Source of the DNA: Metopolophium dirhodum
Taxonomy: Eukaryota > Arthropoda > Insecta > Hemiptera > Aphididae
Length of the DNA stretch: 64,000 bases
Direction: 5' to 3'
NCBI RefSeq assembly: GCF_019925205.1
Contig: NC_083567.1
Span: 3,224,001 to 3,288,000, forward strand
The notes below the pieces were generated by a model. That model was not told the origin of the DNA, ran no database searches, and saw only the letters and a program-made list of their open reading frames with translations. Within the stretch, counting starts at the first letter, position 1. Each line of letters starts with the position of its first letter. Shown one piece after another: positions 12,366 to 25,279 of the stretch. A program made the translations under genes and the position numbers.

Positions 12366-13875
12366 AATTAATATCACTTTTACGAAAAATTTTTTTTTTT
12401 GTTTCAAAATATATTTTTATTTTAGATTCTGAGCGGAGCGATGAATGTATTGATTTTACAATGTGTGTTTTTTTTTTATTTTTGTGTCTCTCATCACCTT
12501 TTAGGACAGTAAAAATGCTTAGATTTTCTTCAACAGTATCTTTTCTGATAGGAAAGTGAATCTAGTTGGTACTTTGGGGGGTTAAAAGTAAACATTTCCC
12601 AGTAGTTTTCAAAAGCGACGTGAAAAACAAAAGAAAAATTAAGGAAAAACAGGGATTTTTACGCAAAATCTGTATTCGAAAAAATCGATTTTGGTTTTTG
12701 GTGCAACTCTTAAACAAATGACCGTAGGTACATGACATTTTGACTGAATGAATACATTAGCATTTTCTATACACAATGACATTTTCCAAATATTTTGACT
12801 TATTTTGAGCTGTTTACGGACATTTTCAGTTTTCTTTTTTTTCTATAAATATCAATAACATTTTATTTGTTGTTTAAAAAAGCTTAAAAATTTAATAGCA
12901 GGCTCCTAGGTTATTGTTTCAAAGGCAGATGAAAAAATTAAAAACCCATAGTCACAATTTTTTTTTATAAGCATTTAAAGTTCAAATATTGACAAAATAC
13001 GTAAAAATGACGAAAAATTGCAAATTATTTTGAGTTAGAAATTCATAAAAAATTTTCTTTTTAAATCTAAGATTTGAAAATGTAATACAAGATTATTCAT
13101 AAGTTTGTCTACCTTTATAAAACAAAAAATGTCTACAAGAAAGTCAAATTAAATTTTTATGAGCATTTAAAATTCATATTTTTGCAACATTTGATATTCT
13201 CTCGATTCTTCATGTAACGATTTTCTTATTTTGTTGTAATTAAAAAACGAATGACTGCACATACTTGAAAATTTCACTGAATGTTTATATTAGAATTTTC
13301 TATACATAATAAAATGTTGAAAATAATTTGACTCATTTTGAGCTGTTTACAAACATTGTCAGTTTTCAATTTTTTTAGTTTTTTTTTCTATAAATATCAA
13401 TAACATTTTATTTGTTGAGTAAAAAAGCATAAAAATTTAATATAAGGCTCCTGATATATTGTTACATTAGGAGTAGAAAAATATTAAAAATACATAGGCA
13501 GAATTTTTTTTTATTAGCATTTAAAGTTCGAATTTTGACAACATTCATCAAATTTAAAATGTAATAATTATTTTGTAGTTAAAAATTCTTAACTTTTATA
13601 GCTAAGGATTGAACATTTAAAACAAGGTTCTACGTAAATAGGTAAATATATAAATTACTTTATTCACAATAATAACATCAAAATATATTCTTAGTAATAC
13701 GAACTACTACATAGTAATATCATAGGCTGATTGACCGTTTTCGCTCAGAATCGTTTATCTTATACAATGATAAAACATCATAATATCATTGAATTCGAAT
13801 TTAACACCATCCATTACAGTAAGCCACTTGTAACCTACTGTACAACCGAGCGACACCCGCTTGCCCACCTCTTTT
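12366..13875 (+). repeat. GATTCTGAGCG family, near full-length copy
   Basis: About 1.5 kb. The left end is a TTTTAGATTCTGAGCG block at about 12420-12440, followed by GATTTTACAATG and a T-rich stretch, then the inner block found in all long copies (GGACAGTAAAAATGCTTAG, CTAGTTGGTACTTTG). Near the right is the inverted motif CGCTCAGAATCG (about 13743-13754), then a 120-150 bp linker (CATCCATTACAG, CACTTGTAACCTACTGTAC) ending CTTGCCCACCT. An internal segment (CTATAAATATCAATAACATTTTATTTGTTG) appears twice, at about 12843 and 13390. I see no open reading frame worth calling, so it is probably non-autonomous. Confidence 0.7.
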
Positions 13876-14105
13876 GATTTTCAAACTCGAATGACTTTTT
13901 GTGCAGGCATTAAACGAAAAAATAAAAACGATATTTCACAGCCAAAGTTCTCCTTTTTATGTGGTGAAATTCCGTTTCTCAGGCGGTATGAGTTACCACT
14001 GTAGCCTTCTCGGTTCTTTCCCGTGCAAATGAGTTTTCGCTTTGTCTTGGATATTATTTTGTATGACGGGTGTAGCCCCAGACAGCATTTTGTAATGATA
14101 ATATT

Positions 14106-14404
14106 TTTTTTTTATTATTATTAGTGATCTTAAGCTTCGGCAACTGTGGCCATTAGCTGTAGTGGTTTATTTGTGGGTTGTTAATGTCGGTAGGGGGGGG
14201 AGAAACACGTGTGTGTTGGGTTTGGCAGAATTTTTGATTGGGGGGCACCCGTAGGTATCTGCCATGCCCGGGTGGGGGATGGCGGCACTTGTTCTCCGGA
14301 CACCGTGACTTGCCCGGAGAAAAATGCCGCCCGGTGGTCGAGGATCGAACTCGGACCGGCTGTGCCGAATCCGACGCGTTAGACCGCTCGGCCACCTCGT
14401 CCCC
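14106..14404 (-). mobile_element. tRNA-derived SINE, reverse orientation
   Basis: On the minus strand the element begins with a tRNA-like head. It has an A box TGGCCGAGCGG (plus-strand 14384-14394) and a B box GAGTTCGATCC (14342-14352), spaced as in a class II tRNA. A non-tRNA body and an A-rich tail follow, the tail seen as a T-tract at 14106. A perfect 12-bp target duplication, AATGATAATATT, flanks it at 14094-14105 and 14405-14416. The open frames across it are artefacts of its GC content. It is not a functional tRNA gene: it has no intact acceptor or anticodon arms and is joined to the SINE body. Confidence 0.9.
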
Positions 14405-14507
14405 AATGATAATATTATAATAGTATTATAACAACGTTATACTAATATTATTCGTTATTACAATGTTATAACAACATTATTAATCAAAAAATTGCTGGCG
14501 TCCGTGT

Positions 14508-14880
14508 AAGGACGGTCTACGCGAGTCCGTAACCGCGGACCGCTGTCGACCCGGCGTGCGGTTAACGAAAAGAAGCACCGCCGCGGCGCCGTTACACCAC
14601 TCATCCGTCCTGCGCCCGTGTACGGCGTGTCTGATACTCAGCCACTCTGACGTAGTGACGTAGTCGTCTGTGCGAGTGCGGCCGCGGCGTCAGGCGCCTG
14701 CGCAGTGCGTGCCGCGTCGTTTGTTGTCGTCACGTCCACGTCCGCCGTTGATATACGTTTTCGGTTTTCCGGACGTCAGCGCCCGCGACAGACGTCACCG
14801 TTTCGGCGTTATCGCGATGGAAACGGGCCCGAAATACGTCGCGCGCATCCGCGCGTACTGCAGCTGATCTCATCGACACA
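14508..14880. promoter_or_regulatory. Orphan CpG-rich block, possible promoter or 5' exon
   Basis: About 370 bp of strikingly GC- and CpG-rich DNA in a very AT-rich surround, for example CGAGTCCGTAACCGCGGACC and GCGCGCATCCGCGCGTAC. Such islands often mark promoters. The nearest downstream plus-strand gene starts coding at 26062, so this could be a distal promoter or non-coding first exon of the ankyrin gene, or belong to an unrecognised transcript. The 65-codon frame at 14670-14867 has no recognisable domain and I do not call it. Confidence 0.35.
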
Positions 14881-14918
14881 ATAATACGTATTATAGTGTA
14901 TTATAATATTATAATATT

Positions 14919-15014
14919 ATGGTCGTCGCGACGTAATAATAATAATAATAATACGTATTATGGTCGTCGCGGCGTTTATAACGTCGTATTATAATATAAT
15001 GGTCGTCGCGGCGT
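14919..15014. repeat. Three-copy short tandem array, about 40-bp period
   Basis: ATGGTCGTCGCG followed by ACGT or GCGT occurs at 14919, 14960 and 14999, spaced 41 and 39 bp. The copies are separated by AT-rich TAATAATA or TATTATAATA sequence. The array lies directly next to the CpG-rich block. Confidence 0.75.
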
Positions 15015-18000
15015 AAACGATATTATAGTAAAACGTACAATACCGCGACCGTTGTCAAGTTTGATTACAACCTGCAGTTTGCGGGGGCGTATAATTTCGA
15101 TTTTCGATTAGGTCATTAGGTGCGCCACCGCAAAAGTTATCATCGATTGAAGGGGGAGTGGCAGATGAAATATTATATGTTACAGTATTGTATTAGTGCC
15201 AAAAACGTTTTACGTGCATTGATACTAATTGCATTATATTATTACGATTTAATAGTATAATACACCTACTATATAGTATATAGACAGTAGATACACCCAA
15301 ATATCCAGACAATATAGTGTGTTGGCAGGACGGCAGGGACTAGGGAGACAGTGGAGCCGGCTAATGTCCGTTCGCGATTCCCCCGTGGACGTCATTGTAC
15401 GCACGTCGTCGTACGCGATACATCCATATCGAGAATCTAGAGTAAAATATAATTTATAAACAATGGCACTTAATTGGTAAAACCGTTGGGAGTGATATAC
15501 AACCATATTATTCACCTTGATGGGACATATAGAGATGGCCCTCCTCCTCCCATGTATGGTTTTATAATCCAAATCAATATATTATACATGAATAAATATA
15601 ATAAATTATATATTACCCATGTATATAATAGTATTACAATATGATAAATAATAATAACCATATTCGCAAGTCACAGATCGTATTTTGGTATAATTACTAA
15701 TTAGCATTATTACCCCATAAATGTTTAAAATTCTTTAATATGATTTAAATACACTGTACAACCAAATATACATTCGGTACCTAACTTATTAACCCAGTCG
15801 AACAGATATGCTGTACCTATGCATGGCTGGATCTAAGAATGTCGAGTGCCAACACACCCGGGGATAAGAATAATCTATACGTTCATTTTTATTGAAATAT
15901 CTAGGTATATGTAACTATATGTAAGATGTAGCCACGTGGGTAACTATTTTAGTCTATTTTTCTTCATTACCTAAATTATTGGACACCCTTAAATAATGAG
16001 ATATCACGTATAGTTCGTTAGGAGTTAAAAATTATATTTTCATATCCACTAAGTACTTATACAGAAAATATTCGAACAACTAACGATTCTTCACATGCGT
16101 CAGTGCGTCAAGTTCTAAATATATCGGAAAATGTAAAAAAAAATGTTTTGATCTAGGTAGCGTTTTAATTTAAAATCTATGTGTATGTAACTCATTTTTC
16201 CAATTCACTTATTTTGTTTTCAATTTCAGTACATAATTTTATTTGGTTTTCTACTTTTCTACATCGTCCATTTTTGGCTGATATATAAAACTATGAAAGG
16301 AAAATACCTTCATCATTGTATACAATTTAAGTCCAAAATAATATTATTCTTAGAATAATATATTACGCCTGGGGATGAATTCCCGATTTTTTCTGCCCTG
16401 AAGGTACTCGTACATACGATGCTTTTAAATAAAATCAGGTGTGTGGGTATTGTGGATATAAGAAACCATCCATTAGAAGAGTAACACAGAACACTATATA
16501 GACTTACGTTATCAATAAGTTTTTTTTCATGTTTGAAATAAACGAATTTCATAATAATTATTTAAGTAATAAAGTTTATTAAGAATGTTTTGATTATTTA
16601 TATTTTATTGACGAAGTCCATTTTAATGGATGTTATAGATGATTATCGATTGATGATTAATGACTGAAATAAATATTATTATTAGAGATATGTAATCTAA
16701 TTTTGTTGCGTAGGTATATAATTTTTTGTCAATATACCTAATAATCTCCACGGAAAAAAATAATTTACACCTTTGGTGTACCTATTCGCTTACAATATTT
16801 GAATAAATAATTAATTATCAACCTAAATATTCGATGAACCTATTTGATTATAATATACTGTATTAATATATAGGTATGTGTCACATGATTTTTTTCATAG
16901 GCGTACACATTACATTTTCAACTTTTTCATTTTTAGTACCATTCACACAGTATTATATTATATTTATGTGATGACTATAAACATATTATAGGTGATTCGG
17001 AAAGTTTACGGGAATGCTTGTTTGTAAATTCTAGTAATATCAATCGAATGTACCTACCAGAACTCTGAGCTTGAATGGCCAAATTTATTTTTTGGAATTA
17101 CCTATCTTTTAAAAAAGTACTAAAGCAGCACAGTATAATATTTTTATATAAATATAATAAACGTGATTTATGATTACCTATTTGCCTATATTAATTTTCC
17201 TCCCTCCTCTACCAAGACTAACAATATATTACATAAAATATCTCAATATATAACGGCTTTTAATATATTAATTATTAATAATAATACTCATACGGCATAA
17301 TACCCCGCGACCTATGTGCGTTATTTATTAACATTATGTTAACCAGAGTAATATATACTCTGTTATGTATATTATGTTAATATGTTATAGTGTTGACTAT
17401 ATACAACATGTAAAAAAGTGTTGTGCCCTTTTGCGCCTACTTGTTTAACCACCTTGGGGTTTTTTTTACCCAGTAAGTAGTATTGTTTTTAGAACCCTCC
17501 CCCCCGGAATTCAATCCTTGATCCACAACTGCCGACTGGTAGCGCATTATTACTTATTATTGAATATCGATTACCTACGTCCTACTTACTATTTACTATT
17601 TTAAATAGTATTATGTATATAGTTATTACATTTTGCATAAGTATAGAATTCGTTTGAAGGCCGATATTATAAACGAATAACAAAAAGAATAATAAAAAAT
17701 GGTATAAGGTACCTATGGTATAAGTATTATGATGATAGATATCAATATATAATGTCGTGTGCCTACGCGAATAATATAATTTGAAAAAAATTCAAAATTA
17801 AGTCGATGCGCTGAACGTCGTAGACGATTATTTAGTATTGGTACTTGGGTAAAATTGACTTTTATCAAACAGAATAAATAAGTAGGTATCTAGTATTATA
17901 TACATAATACTATTTTAGGCCTTAGGCACGGACTTGGTCCGTGGTATTAGGATATTATATGAATCGTGCTAAATTATGATAACTGATAAGTACCTACAGC

Positions 18001-18746
18001 GGTGTAACTATAAAATAGGATTTATTTTTGGAGTGGCACAAGTGGGTCATATATTATATAGGTGCAGTGCACACTTTATTTATAGGGGAAAACTGTATAG
18101 ACCTGAAAACTTAGGTAGTGACCATTTTAAAATATTTAAAAAGATAATCAGAATAATATTGTTGACATTATAAAATATATTATAATACTATTACGAATTA
18201 CGATGCCTGGCCGCATTGAATAACTTAGCTATAGTACAGTTTATTAGGCCTGAATGCGATTGATGCCTTGATCATTAGCAAGTTGCAGCAACTGGTGTTT
18301 AGAAACCAGAAACTACAAGACATATTTGTTATTCTAGTATAGAAAACAATTTTTTGAATATTAAAAGATTAAACAAAATATATTCTTATTGATACTCTGT
18401 TTTGAATTATTTTTGTCGTTTAGAGGACGCCACACCATCCGCCACCTCGACGTGTCGTCACTTGTCACCGTCTTTTGAACGTATTAATGTATTTGTAAAT
18501 ACCTACTTATTAGTTATTATACAACATATCAAATTCGCTTTTAGCAGGACCAATTTAGTTTTTATCCTTTCATATTATTAGAGTGAATTGGACTATATAT
18601 TAAAATATTATAAAACAAAGGTATCAGAACATTAGGTACCTGTGGAAATTTAAAATAAACAATGTTAATGTTATTAATTGTTGAGTCAAAACCGACTTAC
18701 CGTAGACCGTAAAACGGTGTAGAATGTAGATTTTGTATATACGGTA
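15015..18746. other. AT-rich intergenic spacer
   Basis: No gene, RNA or complete mobile element recognised. A few GC-richer patches (about 15320-15430 and 18420-18475) have no open frame or motif that I can place. TAGGTA/TACCTA motifs are frequent. Confidence 0.4.
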
Positions 18747-19082
18747 TACCAGTATACCACGTATCTATACATATTATTTGTAATATAGTCTACAAAACGC
18801 AATAGCTTAAGATGAACATAAATATTTTGAAAATCTCATTGCGTATTGTAAAATATAGCAGTATACATAAAAATGTCAAGTTCCCAGAAATATTTAAAAA
18901 TATATATATTATATTCAATTTCGCTGTAATTTCAAATAGAAATGTTTAAAAAAAAAATTGTGCTTGCATATTTTACCAGTATACCACGTATCTGTACATA
19001 TTATTTGTAATATAGTCTACAAAACGCAATAGCTTAAGATGAACATAAATATTTTGAAAATCTCATTGCGTATTGTAAAATA
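18747..19082 (+). repeat. 109-bp direct duplication, 227-bp offset
   Basis: 18747-18855 and 18974-19082 are the same 109-bp sequence. I see one difference (GTATCTATACAT against GTATCTGTACAT). They begin TACCAGTATACCACG and end ATTGCGTATTGTAAAATA. The spacer is unrelated. The near-identity implies a recent local duplication or gene conversion. Confidence 0.85.
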
Positions 19083-19134
19083 AAGCTTGAGTGTTTAATA
19101 TTATGTTCCTTATTATTATTTCATTAATATACAC

Positions 19135-19345
19135 TCAAAAATATTAAAGATACGTATGCAAGATTATTTTTTATATCCATTTAAAGTTCGATTTTTGACA
19201 ACAATTATCAAATTTTAATTTTAATAATGATTGTTTAGTCAAACATTTATACAATTTTCAACTTTTATAGCTCAAGATTGAAAATTTAAAACAAGGTTCC
19301 ACGTAAATAGAATATTCTGTAACCAAAAATCTCAAAAATATAAAA
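19135..19345 (+). repeat. GATTCTGAGCG family, internal fragment
   Basis: Matches the interior of the family: CATTTAAAGTTCGATTTTTG, CAACTTTTATAGCTCAAG, and AAACAAGGTTCCACGTAAAT. It lacks both ends. It abuts the second copy of the 109-bp duplication. Confidence 0.6.
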
Positions 19346-19413
19346 CAAAGTTTTTTTTTATAGTTATTAATTTATTTTATGTTCAAAATGGGATGAAATT
19401 AAACTTAACCATA

Positions 19414-19428
19414 CCCCCCCCCCCCCCC
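19414..19428. repeat. Poly(C) run of 15
   Basis: An uninterrupted run of C in AT-rich DNA. A similar run of 15 G lies at 29231-29245, and shorter G or C runs lie near 22060 and 55050. Such runs are prone to length error in sequencing. Confidence 0.9.
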
Positions 19429-20351
19429 TCTTGTACCATAAATCTGTGTTTAATAATAAATAATAATAAGTCTATTCAGATTCCAGCGTGATTGTGGATT
19501 GATGCTAAACAATGATTTTTAAGCTTATATTATACATTTATTCAAATTCTGATTTTTAGAATTACTATAAGAATATTACCTAATTAAACTAAATTAAAAT
19601 TACACAGTCAACAATTCAAAGAATACTACTAAAAGCTTTACTGTATGTCTCGAATGTAAGACTATACCTATTATATGCAACAATACACTTAGAGATCTTA
19701 AAATGTCAACCTTTAAATGAACCGCTAAACATGTATGTTTAAAATACCGTACAAAAGCTCACCAGCACTTAAACCCATTAGTTTCAGCACACTCCTCTCA
19801 AAACATTCCTAATGTAGTTAATAGGCGTATAAAATGACAATGAACCTTTTAAAATAATTCCTACTACACCCCAAGGTTTTAAAAATATTGATCGTCCCTT
19901 GGTCATCCCATCAAATTTGTTCTATATTTAATATTGTATCACTTAACTTCTAGCTCTGCTTTATTGTATGTTCAAGTATTGAAGTATGCCACTATTGTTT
20001 TTTTTTATATATTGATTCAAAATAAGATATCTCTAGCTGTAAGCTATCATCTATACCTACGGATATTATAAACAATTTTAAATTTTTAAATATGATGGTT
20101 TAGTAATAAATTTACATAAGTACCTAGATACTGAATAGGTACAATGGTAAGTTGATAAGTTGATCCGATACTATAGTAAACCTGTAAACCAATATATTAA
20201 TCGCTTCGCAGTTCGCACAGATTCTAAAAGTACTAAAGTAGGTATTATAACATCTCAAAGTTTAAAATTCTAACCCGGGATGGCCAACCTGTGGTACATC
20301 TAATGTTATTGAATGCTACACATTACATTTGGCACGTAATACTCATTTCAA

Positions 20352-21185
20352 TTTTAGAATCTGAGCGGAGCAATGAATGTTATTGAGTTTACAATGATGA
20401 GTTTTTTTTGTGTACTCGTGTAAACGATTTATAGCAAAATTGAAAATCCCAGTTGTCACTTGTAAAATAATCGGGGAGGGGAGAAATTAGGAAAACTCGT
20501 ATTTTTATGCAATACCAGGTTTTGATAAATTCGATTTTCTTATTTTTTTTCTAATTCAAAAACCAATAACCGATGGTATAGTTATTTGAATTTTTTCACT
20601 AATTGTTAATAATAAAAGCATTTTCAATCGCCTTGGTATAGTTTTTAAAATATAAATATATATTTTAGATTCTAAGCTAAGCGATGAATGTATTTATTTT
20701 ACAATGATGTGTGTTTTTTTTTTTATTTTTTTTTGTGACTGTCATCGCTTTTTAGGACAGTAAATATGCTTAGATTTTCTTCAACAGTACCTTTTCTGAT
20801 AGGAAAGTGAATCTAGTTGGTACTTTGAGGGGGTCAAAAGTATAAATTTCCCAGTAGTTTTCAAAAGCGACATGAAAAACAATAGAAAAATTAAGGAAAA
20901 ATGGGAATTTTTACGCAAAAATCGATTCTGGTTTTTGGTGTAACTCTAAAACAAATGACCGTAGGTACATGAAATTTTGACTGAATGTTTATATTAGCAT
21001 TATTTTGAGCTATTTACAGACATTTTCAGTTTTCTTTTTTTTCTATAAATATCAATAAAATTTTATTTGTTGGTTAAAAAAGCTTGAAAATTTAATAGAA
21101 AGCTCCTAGGTTATTGTTTCAAAGGCAGATGAAAAAAATTAAAAATACATTGGCAGAATTTTTTTTTATAAGCATTTAAGATAAT
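20352..21185 (+). repeat. GATTCTGAGCG family, two left-end modules in tandem
   Basis: A diverged left module starts at about 20352 (TTAGAATCTGAGCGGAGCAATG). A second, better conserved left module starts at about 20661 (TTTTAGATTCTAAGCTAAGC). It runs through GGACAGTAAATATGCTTAG and CTAGTTGGTACTTTG and breaks off at about 21185 before the right end. Just left of it, GGGATGGCCAACCTGTGG at about 20278 resembles a truncated hAT end. Confidence 0.65.
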
Positions 21186-22939
21186 GATATTATCATTTAT
21201 TTATCTTGTGTATAAATGTAAAATATACTTTCCTATAGACTATTATAGACTCTATTATAGACTAGTATACATAGTCGGTCTTGTATAGAACTCGTAGGTA
21301 ATATTGCCGCTAATCTTCACCAAGTAGGTATCTATTATTATAGTTTATAATATTTTGTGAAATAACACTATTATCTATAAAATGAAATAATTATACCGAC
21401 TAAATTTTTTTTTTGTATATATGAACTACAATATTATGTTTTTAAGCTTTTTCTAAAGCACGTTATTTCACACTGACACCTCCCCCATTTTGGAGTTTGG
21501 AATTTCTGGCCGTATTACCTATATACATATATTATATTGTTTGGAATTTGAAAAATTGGTTCGACATTGCTACGCAGAACGTCAGGAATGCTCGTGGAAT
21601 TTTTTGTATTGAGGGATTGAAAAATGTTTCCCCAGAGATGGACCGAAGGTAAAACATTGTAATACCTAGTTCAAACATTGTTTTTACGTTTCTACAGGAC
21701 TTAAGCAAAAAAATGCCATGAGGGGATTATAGTGGAAAATAGTAACGTGCTCCGTTCGTCGATTATTGCAGTAGGTATACATATGACATATCACCACTAC
21801 GCCATGGACGTAACTGGGTAAAAAACTAGTGGTGACAAATAATTTACCAAACAAAATCAAAAACCTACACCCTACCCCCTACCCCATTTTAAATATATTT
21901 GTATACTATTTGTACATAGTTGTTTTTTTTTAACACATTTTACAAAGAGTTTAGAAACAAATTGTATAGGTAGGTACCTAGGTAGTTGGAGTGCCTAGGT
22001 TGTAATAGGTATCTATATTGATAAATAATATTAAGTGAATAAAAAGCTTGGCATATCTGGGGGGGGGGGGCAAAATTATACCTTTGCCTAAGATATACTG
22101 TCATTCTATCATGTAAAACAATATTATTATGTGTAATATCGTCGGAAGAAAGATATTTTTTATTTGACTTACTGTACTATACATGTTTAATTTTTTTATT
22201 CGCAGTGGCCAGTGAAGCGGATGGTGGCAATGTTTATTTTATTTATTCCAAGAAAACTGTTAATACAAGCGTCGCGTCTAATAACATATTCCCTTTTCCG
22301 CTTACCAATCGCCCACAGTTTACTTGTCAGACGTTAAATAGTCGCCAGTCGCCATTGTCCATTTATAATCGTTATTCGCTTCGTCTGCGTATAAATATAA
22401 ATATAGTTAGGTTGGTACGCCCTGAAAATATTTTACTATTTTAAAAATGTAATGATTTGGTTTATCGATGTATGTATATCAACGTGATAATAAATGATTG
22501 TACAAAAATTATATAGGTACTACCCTATTCCATGTACACCGTATATAAAATATCTATTATAATATTATAAAAAATTAACAAACACCTATAATCTCTATTT
22601 TAATATTATTAATATACATCGCATATTCGCATCTATAATGAAAAATAGAACAAGTTAAACAAATGGCGAAAACGGTTAGGGCGATCAGTAGTACCTTACC
22701 AAACAGAGCAACGATTTCAGTCAACGAATTTTTTTTTATCAATATATGAGTTTATGAGTTATTAGTTATTACATTCAAATATTAATGTTTTTTTTTTTTT
22801 AAACCAGGAAGTAGCTTTACTCAATGTAGCTGAATAGAAGATCTCGATGACATGTTCATTGAGTAGCCAGTAAGAACTAATGTAATGTATATCGTATGTG
22901 TTGTATACTTGCATTTGAATTCAGTAAAAATTCATTGTA
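21186..22939. other. Intergenic spacer with one weak MITE candidate
   Basis: AGCACGTTATTTCACAC near 21457 and the reverse complement of GTGGAAAATAGTAACGTGCT near 21737-21757 form a loose inverted pair bounding about 300 bp. This could be a decayed TIR element. A GC-richer patch at 22205-22400 follows an acceptor-like TTTATTCGCAG, but the protein it would encode is not recognisable. I see no gene. Confidence 0.3.
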
Positions 22940-22949
22940 AAATAATGAA

Positions 22950-24175
22950 AACGATTCTGATCGGTGACGGTGAGTGAGCATCTATTTTTAAGGGTTAACA
23001 TAATAATTTATAACTAATTTATATCACTCTGCAAGTAATGTATAGTAATTGCATTTTTTTTATTAATAATACTGAACTAATTGGCTCCTGATATATTGTC
23101 ACAATAGCAGAAGAAAAATATTAAAAATACATATGCAGAATTTTTTTTTTATAAGCATTTAAAGTTCAAATTTTGACAACATTTATCAAATTTCAAATTT
23201 AATAATTATTTTGTAGTTAAAAATGTATAAAATGTTCAACTTTTATAGCTAAGGATTGAAAATTTAAAACGAGGTTCCACGTAAATAGGTAAATATATAA
23301 ATTACTTTATTCACAATAATATCATCAAATATACTTAGTAATTACTAATATCATAGGCTGACTGACCGTTTTCGCTCAGAATCGTTTTTCTTATACAATG
23401 ATATTATATCATTGAATTAAAATTTAACACCATCCATTACAGTGACCCACTTTTAACCTACTGTACAGCAGAGCGACATCCACTTGCCCACCTTTTCTTC
23501 TTTTGTAAATCCAATTTTGTCAAAATTAGAACTTAAATGTCTATAATCAAAAAAACAATGTTGCACATGTCGTATTTTCAATATTTTTACTTTTTAAAAC
23601 GCTGTAAGTTTAACTTATAAAGAGACCTTATATTAAATTGTCAAGCTTAAGCTATTCAAATTGCATTTTTCAAATTTTCATGATCTTAACAAATTCTATA
23701 CATATTTAAACTTCAAACTGCGCATTTATAAAAGAATTTAGATTGTATTTTCGACATTTTTTAATCGCTGTAAGATAAGTTTATGAGGAATGTTTGAAAT
23801 TTAAATTATCAAGTTTTTTGACTTATGAACAAAAATGTATTATACAAAAATTGAAACAAAATGAGTAAATATAAAATCTATATAAATGGCTAAAAAGATC
23901 CAGCATATTTTGAAAAAAATATCATATTATCTAGAAAATGTTAATATAATTAATATATGATGGAAATTTGAAGGTTTTGAAATGTATTTAGTAACCGGGA
24001 TTTTACTTTTGATCTACTAGATTATCAACTAAAGATCGAATTTTCTACTAGAGAACAACTTTTAAGTTGTTTAAAGCATCTTCATCGCTCCTCTTAAAGA
24101 TTATGCCAGATGACCCACAACATGACAACAACAAAAAATGTGAATCCTAATCATATTGTTCCGATCAGAATCCAA
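22950..24175 (+). repeat. GATTCTGAGCG family, right half within an inverted GATTCTGATCGG pair
   Basis: 23082-23500 is a clear right half: GGCTCCTGATATATTGTCAC, then GGTTCCACGTAAATAGG, TTTTCGCTCAGAATCG at about 23370, and a linker ending CACTTGCCCACC. The wider interval is bounded by GATTCTGATCGG (about 22953) and CCGATCAGAATC (about 24162), a 12-bp inverted pair resembling the family's own inverted motif. A nested or composite insertion is possible. Confidence 0.55.
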
Positions 24176-24179
24176 AATT

Positions 24180-25279
24180 ACGATGTTTCACTTGAGCAAG
24201 TTGTATGACGTGTTCGTATGTACCTATAGACATGATAGTTGAACGGATCAACCTTAACCTACAAAATGTGTATGCCAAACACATTTTCGGCTGTCAGCAA
24301 ATACTTTTTGCCAAAACTTCAGAATTAAATTTAATGTTAAATAGTATTTTTAATTTGTACGTCCAACGTGACGGTGAGTAGGTTTAGCTAATTAGTATAA
24401 TCATCACTATATCATACTATTTAGTTTTTACAAACCGGGACACGCAAAACAGCTTTTGACAGTAAACACCTCATATTATTATAATATACACAATTGCATA
24501 TGCATATAAATATATAATATACATCTTAACCTAAATATAATTATACGCAGGATGATGACTTTCATATTATTATATTATGAAACAAATACATTTCACTATT
24601 TGTATTTTGTATTGTTATATTATTATCGCATTTATCAGATTTAAAATAGTGTATAGATTGTAAACAAATTGTATTTTGTGATGCGCATACATCATAATAA
24701 TATAATAGGTTTACTATACGTTTTGTTACTTATACTACACATACAGGTCACATATCGTAATAATATAGGGATCTACCGTATTGTATATAATATAATATTT
24801 TATATATTTAAAAATTAATATAAAGTTTAACATTCATTTTAGTAGCATGATTATTGTTGCACGAAGTCTTGCAGTATTGAAAGAAGCTATAGGTATTTTA
24901 GAATACATATAATATGTAATTAATTATATTATATCAGTGTTTTTATGATTTCAGTATATTATAATGTTCAAAGAGAGAAATATTAATTTTGAAAATGCTC
25001 GTCCATGTGTATTTATGTTAGTAAATTCCAATTTATTATTCAATCTGAACTCTGATAACTATAGTTTATATTGGAAGGTAGTATAGTAACTAGTAACTAA
25101 CATACAATTTATAGAGCACATCAAATAATTATTCCGAATTTAGTATTGGTATATATATATTTATATTTATTTTCTCTGGGTGTAGCTGAAATGACGAACC
25201 TAATCATATACCAAGGCTTTGTAATTGTCTTTATCAATAATTATAATAATTATTCATTCCGTTGAAAAAGGGCTGGTTA
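24180..25279. other. AT-rich intergenic spacer
   Basis: No gene or complete element recognised. Confidence 0.4.

Noticed and set aside
14342..14404. A tRNA gene on the minus strand
   Set aside because: The A and B boxes are present but the acceptor stem is not closed and the sequence runs into a SINE body and A tail, so it is a SINE head, not a tRNA gene.
14153..14420. Several 60-80 codon frames on both strands
   Set aside because: They lie inside the tRNA-derived SINE with a perfect target duplication. The frames reflect its GC content.
22205..22444. Possible exon after TTTATTCGCAG
   Set aside because: The acceptor-like site is reasonable, but the peptide has no resemblance I can name and no partner exon in phase.
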